A DNA stretch of 60,614 nucleotides, from assembly GCA_024364805.1 (NCBI GenBank), contig CM044489.1, positions 66,513,774-66,574,387 of the forward strand, in the 5' to 3' direction. Position 1 is the first letter of the stretch; every line of letters begins with the position of its first letter. The stretch is from Euprymna scolopes (taxonomy: Eukaryota; Mollusca; Cephalopoda; Sepiida; Sepiolidae). Below the pieces are notes generated by a model. It was not told the origin of the DNA. It did no database searches and was given only the letters and a program-made list of their open reading frames with translations. Shown here piece by piece: positions 39,201-52,800 of the stretch. The position numbers and the translations under genes were made by a program.

Positions 39201-42200
39201 CATGTACAATTTAACATAATTCATTAATTCTAACCATTTACAAAATAAACTATACAGAAATAAAACAAATTCTGCAATGTTGGAAATTAGGTTTTGATCT
39301 ATTTAAAAAAAATAAGATCAAATTTTCAAAACAATAAATGGCATCCTATTCAGTACAAAAACAAATGTAATTATGTGAACCAATTTGATCTGATATTGTT
39401 AGGCGGATGTTGGAAATTGAATATAAGTTATTATCTACATCATGATTAAAATATTTCTATGAAAAAAAAAAAAAAAAAAAAAACTAAAAATCAACTTTTT
39501 TTTTTAATCTGAAAAATTGATTCAATTATAATTTAATTAGTTAGGGTTGACATAGTAAGAATGAGTTTTGACGGACTCTTTACTTTGTCTATTTTACAGC
39601 GAGTCATCTCTTTTGGGAGTTATTAATAGTGAAACAATATTTATCATAAAAAAATTATTATATGCAATTAGTCACAATTAACTCTTGATACCAGACTTCT
39701 AGGAGCAACAAAGGTGTGTAACAAAGGAGGAAGCAGAACTGAACTTGCAGTTAAAGGTTAAGAATAGAATTCTGTTTTTGTACTTACGGTCAAGAGCAAC
39801 AAAAAAAAAAAAAAAAAAAAAAGCAAACAGCTTTGATTCAGAAATTTAAAAAATAAAAAATGGAGATCATGAGCTCAACCATTAGTTTTTAGTAACGTTA
39901 AATAAACTGTAATAAGATGAGTAGAATGACCGCAGGGGTAAGGAATTGGGAGCAAACCAATTGAACAAAAGTTAGGAGTTAGTTCTTTTTTAAATTGATC
40001 CTAGAGACAGAAGGTGGATGATTTTCTGCCAACTCCTCATCCCTAATGTGGTGTTGAAGTCAGAACACAGGAAATATTTGCAGGAGTCAGGGTATGTGCT
40101 TTTTTTAAAACCCAACTCCAGAGTCGAGAGTTAACAATATTTGCAGGAATTAATAACCAAGTCAGCAAAATGTCATGTTTTTTTGTTATTTTTTTTTTGT
40201 TTTCAAAACCAAGTCAAGAGTCAGTGTTTGTGTTTTTTTTTTTTAAACGTGTCAGAAAGGGAATCTTTTTTCGTCGATTTCTCAGCTCTGAAGTCTGGAG
40301 TCGGTAATTTTTGCAGAAGTCGGAAATCAGTCAGGCTTTTATAAACTACTGTTGGATGTTTTTCTGCTATACTCCACCACTGATTTGAGGAGTCATGAAT
40401 GCAATTACAATAATGGGCCAATATGTCTCAGCACTTTTAAACAATTTGAAACAAACGGACGTAACTTAAAATATCATAGCCATGGTTAAGCATAAACTAC
40501 AGTTACTGGTTGCAAGAGTGTTCTTCTAAAGAAAAGCTAAAAACAACGCTTACCAGACCAATGGAGAATTGTGCCAATGTGCTTAGGAGGACTAACGAAG
40601 AAAGTGCTGCTTCTCACCTGTAATATCTCCATTGGCGATAGGTTTTGTGGCATAAGTGGCCAATACAGCCGGCGCAGCAGGTTCAGGTGATGGCAAAATA
40701 TACGAAGATTTGAGCAATTGTTTTCGGTTTTTCTGAGCTGCTGTAGCAGATGAAAAACAAGACGTGAAAAATAAAACCGTTTAAAATTAAGTTCTTCAAA
40801 TTCTTCAATGTATTACGCTTTTTTTTAATCAAATTATTTTGAATCAACATCATTTCTTTTTGGATATCCAAATTTATAAAAGATTGAGATTAGCATAAAA
40901 CCACTCGCATTATTAGCTTCCTCTTAGAATACAATTAACCAGATATTAGAGAACAAAAATGATCTAATGACCGGTTACTATCATTCAGACAGTATTTAAT
41001 TTTTTTTTTTTTTACTTCCTGCCATTATATTCTTGAGGGAAACAATATAACTCTGATATGTTTGTGAATGGCTTCTGCAGGCAATTTCTTCCCAAATTAA
41101 GCACAAACATGTCTACTGGATCCACAACGATGAGTTATTTTGCCCCAAATAACTGTAATGTGTCTGGTATTCTTTTTACCAGGGACATTACACGTCAATT
41201 ATATTTTGATAATAAACTATTTTGAAGAACATGAAAAAAAAAAACATGAAATATAATTGAAATTTAATAACGTACTGATTATTTTAACAATGTTTTTAGC
41301 TGCAACAAGTAAATCTTACTTTAATAAAGAATTTCAAAATAACAAATAAAATCTGGTTTGTTTTAGTAAATCATTAAAAAGATCTTTAAATGATCATTTA
41401 TCAAAGAAATTAAAATCAGAATTTAACAAAATTTTTGCAGAAGATATTTGTTCACCATTTTCAAATTTTATGAAGTTGTTTTTTTACTTTTTGATATCAG
41501 TTTTGTTTTCACAAAGACAGTGATTATTTTCATTCTTTTTCTTTCTTTTTTTTTTTTGCAATAGATCATGAACAATTTCAAAACATCTTGGAATTCCTGC
41601 AAGATTCCTTATGATGGTAGAAAAAGTCAGATAAGAATTTAAAGAGTGAAAAAGTTCTGATCGACAATCTAACCGCAACAAAACCCTGGAGTTCATTGTT
41701 AAAGGTGATATCATGTCATCCAATTTCTTCCCTGGGGCTCTCAGTATGAATAGATTGCTATATCCATATTCTGATTGAGGTAATGAAACCCTAGATTGAC
41801 ATGGTAGACCATAAATGTGGGAGCAAGATTTGGCACCCAATAATATCAGCCAAAAGACCCAGGTGTAGCTGTCAATCACATTCCACCTGACATCAAGCCT
41901 CTCGCCTGACTGCAATCCCTTAGATTTCTTGGTGTGGGATATAATGGAAGAAGACTCCAACAGTTCCAGCTGCAAAATGAAAGACAAGCTAAAAGCCAGA
42001 ATCACCAGAACCTTTAGGAGTATACATCAGGAGACAGTAATGAAAGCTTGTTCCGAAGCTATCATCAAAGGCAGATTCATTGATTGAAATTGACAGAACA
42101 CATCATGAAGATAAAACTAACCAAAGCTTGATGAATTTATATAATTATAAAACTCTGTGGACCATCCAGATGTCCTTGCTTGCTTGCTTGCTTGAATCTT

Positions 42201-45200
42201 GTTTTCAACAATCAGGCGATTTCATCTTTTAAAAAAGGGAAGACAGGTGAATATGTATATATGTATGTATATACGCGTATGGGCATTGCTCAGAGGCTCA
42301 GGAATGAGTGTGGAGAGTTGTATGTTTTGGTTTCGATTTTATGCTGATGGCACCCAAGTCATATATATATTTTTTTTAGTTTTGATCTCACTATATATTA
42401 GGTTCAATATAATAATCAAGAGAGAATTGTCTCTATAATAATAAATAGGTAATCTGCATGTAAATCTTAAAATGAAGCTATTTTGTTACTTTCTTTTTCT
42501 TAAACAGTAATCTTGCGAACAGAGTGCACTTTATACATTACAATGTAAATGATTTCAAAGCATTTTATTTATTTTCTGAATCTTAAAGATTTCATTAAAT
42601 GGATAGTTTTGCTTTTATGTTTCAATTTTAATCAAATTCTAACATTACTTCTTTGGCAAATATTTTTTAAAAGGTAATCCTAGGAGATAACTTACAAAAA
42701 TAACTTTCATTAGCCATTTTAAAAATATGCATCAATGAACACTTACTCAAATAAAAAATTTCATGGTTTATTTAAAATACTATAATAAATAAGTTTATAT
42801 TTCTGTCATCAAATTAAATTCCTTAGAAGCAATACTAAATTTAGTCTCAGGCTGGATTCATCTTCCAAAAATGAATCTATATACTACTAAACCTCCGCAT
42901 ATCTTGTTTGTTCTCATGTACCCTGGATGATGTCATCCAAAGATTGGGGATAATTGGGTACAGTGGATGATGTAATAAAGTGATGACATCATATATCGAC
43001 TATAGAATGTGGGGAAAGAAAAAAGAGATCCTTTATCTAGATGAATTATGATCCAGAGGGTTACAGATAGTCTACTAGAAAAACATCTAGATTGTACGGG
43101 TGGGGGTGGGGGGTTCTGGTAAACAATAAGATCTTGAATTTGGTTGTACATTTACAAAGTAAATATTAACTGACATTTCAGTTAGAAAACCAAGAGAATT
43201 ACAGAGTGTACATAACAACTGGTTTCTTTCTTTTTTTTTTTTTTTTTTTTTTTTTTGTGTTTCAAGTTACCTGACATTTTCTCTGTATAATTTTATACGT
43301 CAGCTCATACAAGAAAATTGAATAAACTTTGCAGTTTTCAATGCGTGCACAACATATAAATTAATCAAATGCTGTGTATATAAGAAAATCATATACCGAA
43401 CTCAAGCATGATATCTATATGAAAAAAATAAAATGCCAAAGTCTGCTAAAAGAAAATGGAAAATATCTCAAAAGACCACAATTACAAAAGAAATTATGTA
43501 GATCAAGGTTTCTCAAATGAGCTTGCACGAATTCCTTGAGAGCCCTGAAAAATTTTCAAGGACAATAAGGATAAATTTGTAAATTTAATAGGCTTTGCAA
43601 ACTCACTTCTTACATTTAGTGGGGCAGATTGCTGAAACAATCTTTCACTTGGTGCTTGTATCACTAAGTGAAAGATTCTTATGGAATATTGAGATAATCT
43701 GCCCCACTAGTTTCTGAAATTTTTAGATGAGGATTGCATGGCATAGTGGATAAAATTCAGTTGTAAAGTTACACTCTTCTGGAGGTTGAAGGTTCAATCC
43801 TCATTGCGGATGACATTCAAAATACAATTGTGAATTACTTAAGACTTCTACCCAGTCATGGATGTCATAGATTAAATTAAGGGTTTTGTTCAAAATTGTG
43901 CAGATTCCAGAGTTTGACAGAAAAATTCCCCGAGTTCAACAAAATACACCTGAAGAAAGTCAGAAGTTACATTAACCGAAATGTTGTGAAAATAATACTC
44001 AAGATGAGTTCAAAGTACCCAAATAATACAAATAATCACTTTCACTGGATTTTAAAAATTTGGACCAAGTTCCAGTGGTGACGCAACAAGTAAAAAAATT
44101 TTTTCTGATATCATTTAAAACTCATTTTTATGCTTCTCACGCTCCTTACTCTCTTTACTGAATGATGGTATTTATTAACTTGAAGGAAAACAGCAGTACT
44201 GAGTTTCAGAATCATTGCACTGTGGATAACAATTTATAACGTATAGCTTTTGTAACCAGAACAAATTTTTCGGCACAAACACCTTCAACTGAAAAACTGA
44301 TTTAAATACAGAAAAAAAACAAAAAAACATTGACTCTTTAGTAACACCGATAAATTCAAGCAGGTTTTAACAATACAAACACACCAACTGCCGATTTTAT
44401 TGTCACTTTTATAGATGAAAAAAAAAAAAAAAAAAAACACTAAAAAAAACTAACAAGCCAATATATGAAGAGTATTTCTAAAAGTATATGTCATGGTTTT
44501 CTGCTACTGGGAAGAAGCACCCAGATGAATTGTTAGAAAAAATATATATATATTTGAAAGAACATGTCGCAGTTTTTTTGTTTGTTGTTTTTTTTATTCA
44601 ATTTTCACCCCAAACAAGGCACAGTGCCACTTTGATGTAGGGAGCTACTATCAGGGACATAAGTTGCAGGGATACTATGTAGGGAGTTGAGCAGCAAGAT
44701 GTCTGTTCACATTACACATGAACTTGTGCATGTCAGTATAGTTGGGAAAGCAGGAACTCGGAATGGAGTTCCAAAGTCTAGCAGTTCTAGGGAAGAAACT
44801 ATTAAAGTAGAAGGCTTTCTTACATCTAGGGATTTCTAGTGTGTGGGGATGGAATTTTGCTATTTGTCGGGTTTGTCGGGGGTATTTACATCGAGAGGGT
44901 ACAAGAGCTTGTAGTTCGTCAGAGTATCAATCATTAAAATACTTGTAAAACAAGTACAGAGACGCAATATTTTGGACAGAGGTTGAAGCTTAGATGACAG
45001 TTCAGGGCCTATCAGGTTGGCAACTCTCTTTTGAACCCTGTCCAGGAGCGAGAGACTAGTAGCAGGTGTACCAGCCCAAATGTGACAGCAATACTCCATA
45101 CATGGGCAAATGGTGGCCTTGTAGAGGTACAGGATACTTTCAGGTGAAAGTAACTTTCTAGCATGATAAAGAGAGCCCACCTTCTCAAAAGCCTTGGCAA

Positions 45201-48200
45201 TGCTCTCAATGTATCGGATCCAACTCATGTTCCCTGTGAACGTTAAGCTGAGGAGTTTGAAAGAAGTAATTTCATGTAATGTATCTTTAACCATAGCTAT
45301 TATTGGTTGAGAAGATTTCTCGTAATTATTGAAGGAAACAAGTTTAGTCTTGGCAGCATTGAATGTGACCATCCATTTTTGTCCCCATTCCACTACAGAT
45401 TGGAGGTCTTCCTCAAGTGTTTCTGCCATTTCTTTAGATATGCGTTTATTCATTTTCCCCTTGTGCCTGTTATAGAGCGTGGTGTCATCAGCAAATATAC
45501 CCATCTCAAAGAGAATTTTATCAGGGAGGTCATTTATGAATATTAGGAATAATAAAGGTCCAAGGATAGACCCCTGTGGTGCACCAACATTTATATCATA
45601 TTGTTTCGATGTACGACCATCGAGGACAACGTGGATTCTTCTCTTATTTAAGAAGGATTTAATTATGTTAAGTATTCGTCCAGTGATACCATATGATCTA
45701 ATTTTCCTTAGAAGACCATCGTGCCATACCCTGTCAAAAGCCTTAGATATATGTAGGGCTACCGCTCTACACTCCCCCGCTTTGTCCAGTGTATAGTACA
45801 TACGTTCAGAGATTACAGTTAGGATATCTGCTGTAGAACAGGCCTTAATTGCTACCACTAAAAAAAAACCTTTAACATGACTAATTGGCAAAAAACCTGT
45901 ATGTAAAATGTTTATTTTCTGGCATTTTTCTTTTTTTAATATTTACTAGCGAGTCTAGGGTAGCGGAACAGCACTACTGTCAAAGGAAAAGTAAACGTCT
46001 CCTTCCTTTCACTAGTCTGTGGGAGACTCTTGGGCATGGTTGAGAACTGACTTAGCCCCCTGATCAGGGTACCGTGAGGTTATAGAAAGCAAGTGACTGA
46101 TGTAATATGGAAGCAAACACAAATAATTCTGTTCATGGTTTCGGATTCTGTTGTGTTAAGCAAAAGATACCTCTGGGTACAATGGTCAGGACAATCGCCC
46201 AGTACGTGTACTGCTCGGACAGAAAGAAACTGCAACCTACTGTCTGTACAACTGCAAAGATAGCTATGGCAATACATCAAACTCTTTATTCAAGAAACAG
46301 CATGAATAAGGTTCAGAATCAGAACACCTCGCTCGGTAAGGATTACCATGATGGACAGGTGGCACCTGATCATCATCAAATTACTCTCTGACAACCAGCG
46401 AAAAATAACGGGAAAGATCGTGGGTAGAAGAAGCAGAGGACGACAGAGAGAAACATATGCTGACAGTCTGAACACCTGGAAAGCATAAAAAATGATGAGC
46501 AACAATGAATTCATGAATGCCCGGAGGGAGAGAGATGGAGAGCCATAGTCGTCAACACCTGTACCAGGCAGGATACCACTTGAACGAGTGAGTTAACACT
46601 TATCAAGATTAAAGACCATTCAACATAAGGCTTAATGGGATGAACAGATTTTTTTTTTTATTTTATTACATTTTCACCCCAAACAANNNNNNNNNNNNNN
46701 NNNNNNNNNNNNNNNNNNNNNNNNNNNNNNNNNNNNNNNNNNNNNNNNNNNNNNNNNNNNNNNNNNNNNNNNNNNNNNNNNNNNNNNNNNNNNNNNNNNN
46801 NNNNNNNNNNNNNNNNNNNNNNNNNNNNNNNNNNNNNNNNNNNNNNNNNNNNNNNNNNNNNNNNNNNNNNNNNNNNNNNNNNNNNNNNNNNNNNNNNNNN
46901 NNNNNNNNNNNNNNNNNNNNNNNNNNNNNNNNNNNNNNNNNNNNNNNNNNNNNNNNNNNNNNNNNNNNNNNNNNNNNNNNNNNNNNNNNNNNNNNNNNNN
47001 NNNNNNNNNNNNNNNNNNNNNNNNNNNNNNNNNNNNNNNNNNNNNNNNNNNNNNNNNNNNNNNNNNNNNNNNNNNNNNNNNNNNNNNNNNNNNNNNNNNN
47101 NNNNNNNNNNNNNNNNNNNNNNNNNNNNNNNNNNNNNNNNNNNNNNNNNNNNNNNNNNNNNNNNNNNNNNNNNNNNNNNNNNNNNNNNNNNNNNNNNNNN
47201 NNNNNNNNNNNNNNNNNNNNNNNNNNNNNNNNNNNNNNNNNNNCAGGGCCTATCAGGTTTGCGACTCTTTTGAACCTTGTCAGTGGAATGATGAGAGGAT
47301 TGAAAATGAGTTCAGGAGGAAATCTTATACATACAAATATATAAGCATTTATACAGGGCTCTACATTGCGAGTGAAACAGTTGCATTAGCGAGTGATTTT
47401 TCAAAGTGGCGACTAGAAATAATGAAACACTTATCTTTTGGCGATTGTATTTCTTTCATCGACACTCTTGCAAAGCTCACTACTGAGTGAAAAATATATC
47501 TTTTCAGCTTTTTTTTTTTTAATAAAACGAGCAAAGTCAAATTATTTAAATAATAAAAAGTTTAACAAAACAACATACTTTTTTTTTTAACAAAGGCTGT
47601 TTAAAAAAACATCTGAGGAAATTCGAATGTTTATATGTTCAAGTATCAACATAAGATTCAGTGTATATTTATAATTACACTTATTAAAAAACTACAAAAA
47701 AAATCTTTTATGATGTACATACTCATCATAGAACGAAAATGTCATATTCTAAAAATCATGGGAGTTTAGCTAGTAACTTTTCTATTTGGCTAGTAAACGA
47801 AAATATTTAGTTGTCAAAGGTCAACTAAAGATAAATTTGTCTGTAGAGCCCTGATATACCTAATTTTACACAATGATAGCACTATTAAAAGGATAGATGA
47901 GAATAAGAATATTTTTGCTTATATTTTCTTTGCTCAGACAAAATTTTACCACAGCTAATCAAATGGCTTACTGCTTTTCTAATCTGCATCAATAAACTTC
48001 ACCCAGTTTAATCTGTTTTTAAAGATTGCATCTAATAATTAGTAATGATAATAAAATTTAGTTCTTGTCCAGAATTCCCCCTATATTAAAAACAAAATTT
48101 TTTTAAACATATATATGTGACAAAACAAAACTATCATATTCCAAAAATCATGTAAATAGATCAAGTTTTATAAAGAAAGTCATTTTTAAATGATTAATGG

Positions 48201-49805
48201 GAATTCATAAGCATTACAACAAATCTAGTATGAATTATTGTTGAGTTATCTCCCTTTGTGTTTTAAGCTTTTCTTTTTTTCAAAATGAGTGACAAGACGA
48301 CTCCTTGGATGCTCATAGTATTTCATTTTCTTATTCAAAAATAAAACTTTTTGATCAATTTACATAATTTTTGGAATATGATATTTTTGTTCCAGCATGA
48401 GTATGTATACCATACAGACTTTTCTTTTATCATTTTTTAATATGGAGTGAATTCTGGACAAGAACCTAAAATTCTATGCACTACTAAAATTCAATGGACC
48501 TTGTGTTTACTTGACTGTGCATAAGGGATGACATAATGCCTAATGGAGAAAACTTGAATGCCTACTAGACACAGTCTAGTAGGCATTCAAGGTTTCTAGA
48601 CACTGTCTAGTAGACATTCTAAGGTCTTTCTATACAGAAGTTTGTCAGAACAACCTGCCATGAGGATATTTTTCCCTAGAAGTAAACCCTGACTAAATAT
48701 TAAAAATCACACAGTATTTGCAGCTCAAATATTATCTCCTCTGTATAAATAAGTCATGAGGAATGGTGCACCTTCTTCAAGTGATGTTATCACAAATAAC
48801 AACACAAAGCTGGATAATCCACCAGACTAGATGAATTCTTGTCCTGGAATCCACTAAGATCAAGAGACCACAAGAAAGGTATATTATAACATATTTAAAT
48901 GGTCAGTTGGGGAAGAGGAAAATTATGTTTTCAACTTTTTTTACAAACTCAGTGTTCGTTAGAAAAGGAACTTTAATGGAACATTCAAATATCTATAAAT
49001 CTCATATTAAGTTCTAAGTGTTGCCCTTAGATAGGGGACCCTCTTGACTTCTGAGAACTTTGATTGAAGAAAAATGAAACAGAGGAATGGTGTCATGCAC
49101 TTAAACAAAATTTGAAGACACTAGGCAAGCCCTTTATAATGTCACAAAGGGAAGATGTCACAAGTCATTATGTGAACAATGACACATATACTAGACAAAC
49201 CATCTTGAGCTGAAGTGTCTGGTATGACTAAAATCCTGTAGATCTTGCTTGCTTGTTATCTTGTATGTTTGTCTTTCTTCACACTGCATGATATCAAAAA
49301 AGATTTACATCATTTCATTAAAACAGGTGGATAACACTGGAAATATCCTTATAGCATCATAAATGATGAAATAAAAAAAAAAAGTCATCCATTAAAACGG
49401 AGAACATTGATGACACCTTATCCAAAGGATTACTAATCATTTAAGTAGACAGTGACTAATACACACACACACACACACACATACATACACATATATAAAT
49501 GAACATTGTTAAAAATAACAGAGAGCTTCTGCTAAATTATACTTCTTTCATTTTTTACATTTTTCTTATGATCTTTTTTGTGTTAAAATTAAAACAAATA
49601 ATATAAGTTCCATTTATATCATAAACGTTTTAAATTTTTCATCGAATCATCAGGTGGAGAAAGCAAATGAACAAACAAGCTCAAGAAAAGAAAAAAAATT
49701 ATTAGAAAAATCGAAAAAATAAAAAAGGTATTATCAAGCAAAAGTTCTCTGTCATTTTTAAGAATGTGTGCTTAAATGAAAAAATACTGCCTAAATATAC
49801 ACAAA

Positions 49806-49863
<58 letters not shown>

Positions 49864-52800
49864 GTGAAAGTGTCTGTCTGTGTATCTGTGTGTCTGTGCG
49901 TGTACATTTCCCTACGTAATAACTGTCAATTTTAAGTCTACAGACTCAAAATTTGATATACAGAGTACTGAGATTTGGGAAAATCGATGTGATCGGTTTT
50001 CGGACAGAAATTTGGCGATTAAAGGGTCAAAGTTCAACGATTTGACCTTTGACAACTCTACCAAAGTCCTCCGACAATTTTGGGTCTAATCACTTGAAAT
50101 TTTAGATATACGTTCCTTGGACATGGATCTAACTTAATAACTTAATTTGAGCCCAAAACAATAAATTTTAAGGGGTCACAATAGGGGTCGAAGTTAAAAA
50201 ATTGACCGCTTTTTTTTTTTATTGCTCAACAATACCCAGGCAATGCTGGGCTGAAATGCTAGTGTATATATATATATATATATACTCAATGAACCATCTA
50301 TATCCAAAGGGTCTAGTATAATCTTGCTCGTTTGTTATTTCCCCTTTTTTTTTCTTTGAAGATTGTAATGTTGGGTATGGGGCAGCCAAACCAACTGCCA
50401 ACATTGCCCTGTTTTTTTATTCAAACTAGCTGAGAGCTCTTTTGTATTCTCGTTGTTCTCTTAAATGCAATTATCTGGACCTCTTATAACATTCAAAGGA
50501 AGAAAATTAAAAAAAGAAAAAAAATATGAGAAAAAGGATGAATGAAATGAAAAGTGTTAGGAGGAGATGAAGTAGTGATAGGAAGGATGCAGAAGTGGTA
50601 ATGAAAGCAGAGGTAAGAAAATGTAAATGATGTAAATAAAGAAAGGGAAAACATTAATACTATCAGCAACAGAGGATGACGTAAATAAATAACATAAATG
50701 AAGAAAAAGAAAGATAGATGTTGTTTATCTCTAACTATCTAATTTATAAATGTGCAATGTACCAACGTTGATTCACCTTGTCATGAGGCATGCAGTTAAA
50801 TATAAAATTGGAGAATATAACAAAATATATTTAAAATGTAACCAGTGAAGAGTTGCCTCCCCTAAATTATTACATGTTCAGATATTTCTTGTCCTCACAA
50901 TAGGAAATCAAATTGAACTTTTACAATTGTGTGACTTTAAAAATTATACAGAGAAAAATATTTCTTATATTTTCTTAAAATAAATTGTTCATATGTACAC
51001 TCTGTAATACTCTACTTCTTGACTGAAACAGATAACTTGTTATATATTGAATTTTGGGCATGTTAGCTAGTTTTAAATAACAGTTAATTTTCGTTTGGCT
51101 GTAATTAGAATTATTCAATGATGAACTGTCTGGCAAGGTTAAGGGTTAGATCAGCCATAACGTGGGAATACAGAGACAGCAAATGAAAACTCGACTAAGA
51201 ATGACATCATCAGAGAAGGGGAGAAGAAATTGTTAAATTATAGATTAGTTGACGACAGGGAGCAAAGTTGAACAGACAAATTAATATGGCTTGAATAGAA
51301 AAAGGTTCTCCCTCTGCCGCTCACTGTGTCTGTTGTATGCAAAAATCACAAATAAAGTATCACCTATCCAGTATTACTGCAACCGGTTCTATTAATTTTG
51401 AAACAGGATTGAATTTTATTCAACCAAAAATAACTTGCTTCTAATGAGTTAGATTCATCTTCTACAGCAGTTTAACCCCACCTATTACCACTAGATGATG
51501 AACCTAACCAACCATTATAAGCAAGATGAAGGGTTATAGTCAGCTAACATACTTCCTAATTTCCAGCGTAGCACTACCGGAAGTGATGACAAAACAAATC
51601 AGTTCCTTCACTTTTATTATTCTTCAGTATTTCAATTGTGAAGCGATTTATTGAAATAAAATATAAGAAAAGGGCATTACTGAAAAACATACAATAAAAA
51701 TTAAGAAAAATTATATAGATAAAAATAACATGATTAGTCTTCATTTGCACTTTTAATAATTAAATTAAGAATTAAAAGTTTTTATTTTAATTGAAATTTT
51801 ATAAGAATGAAATTATAAAAATAAGTTGTTTTTTTTTTTAATTTTAAAAATAAAAGATTTTTATTTGAATTTATATAATAAATATGTTTATGAAAATATA
51901 AAATAAAAAAAAAAAGAAAGATTGGAAAAACGTAATAAAAAAAAAAAAATAAAATAGTGCATACACATGGGAGATATAGGCATGAAAGAAAAAAGTGAAG
52001 GAACTGATTTGCCTACCACCGCTACCCCAGAAATTAGGAAGTACGTTGGGGTTTCTAAAGAATTGGGATGAGATTTTCGGAAATCGTAAAACTGAATTTC
52101 ACATGAAAACAATGGCATCTATGTATTCCTTGTATTTTTAAGATGATTATATCCAAAAAGTACAAAAATTGATAAGGTTGAAAATTATTTATTAAAGAAA
52201 ATAAAAAATAGAATTTGATGAAAACGATTGTAAAACACAGGAGAGTTCAACAGGGAGGTAATTTTCCATTCAACTTAAACAAAGATGGCGGCAATTTTTC
52301 ATCTGCTAACGCGATTATAATTGCTTTTTGATAATTCAGTAATATTCAGGTAATTTCGACCGCATAATTTGGAAGTTACCATTGTAACATATTAGAATTG
52401 ACAAAAAAAAAAATCAGTTGAAACCATTGGTTTTTTTTATCTGAAAACTATCAACTGCAAAATCTCGTCCCAATAATGTATAAGCAACAGGACGTGAGCT
52501 AGCTAACTATAACCAGATGAAGACATCAAAGTGTAATATGATCAATCAATAACAGTCACACTATTACATAAAAGAACAAAAACTAAATTTAGCATTGCAT
52601 CTAATAATTGGCTAAGTAATCAAAGTACTTAATAAATATGTAATCAGCTTCAGTTTGAATTAAATTAAGTAGAGCCTAAACCGGTCACATCAGGACTTAT
52701 TAGTCTGAATAAAAATAAGACTAGCCAAATTTTCTATTATTAGAGTACAGATTAGAAAAGGAATATAATGGTCCATCACATCAAGGTTTTACTTTTCACA

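Noticed and set aside
41484-42005. 173-codon minus-strand frame
   Set aside because: The opposite strand shows transposase-like words in broken frames, so this frame is most likely a shadow of a decayed DNA transposon.
43736-43810. Possible functional tRNA gene
   Set aside because: A- and B-box-like motifs are present but no cloverleaf or anticodon arm forms, and the SINE body follows.
46640-47344. 234-codon frame across the N gap
   Set aside because: Undetermined bases; the flanks are two ends of a LINE copy on the other strand.
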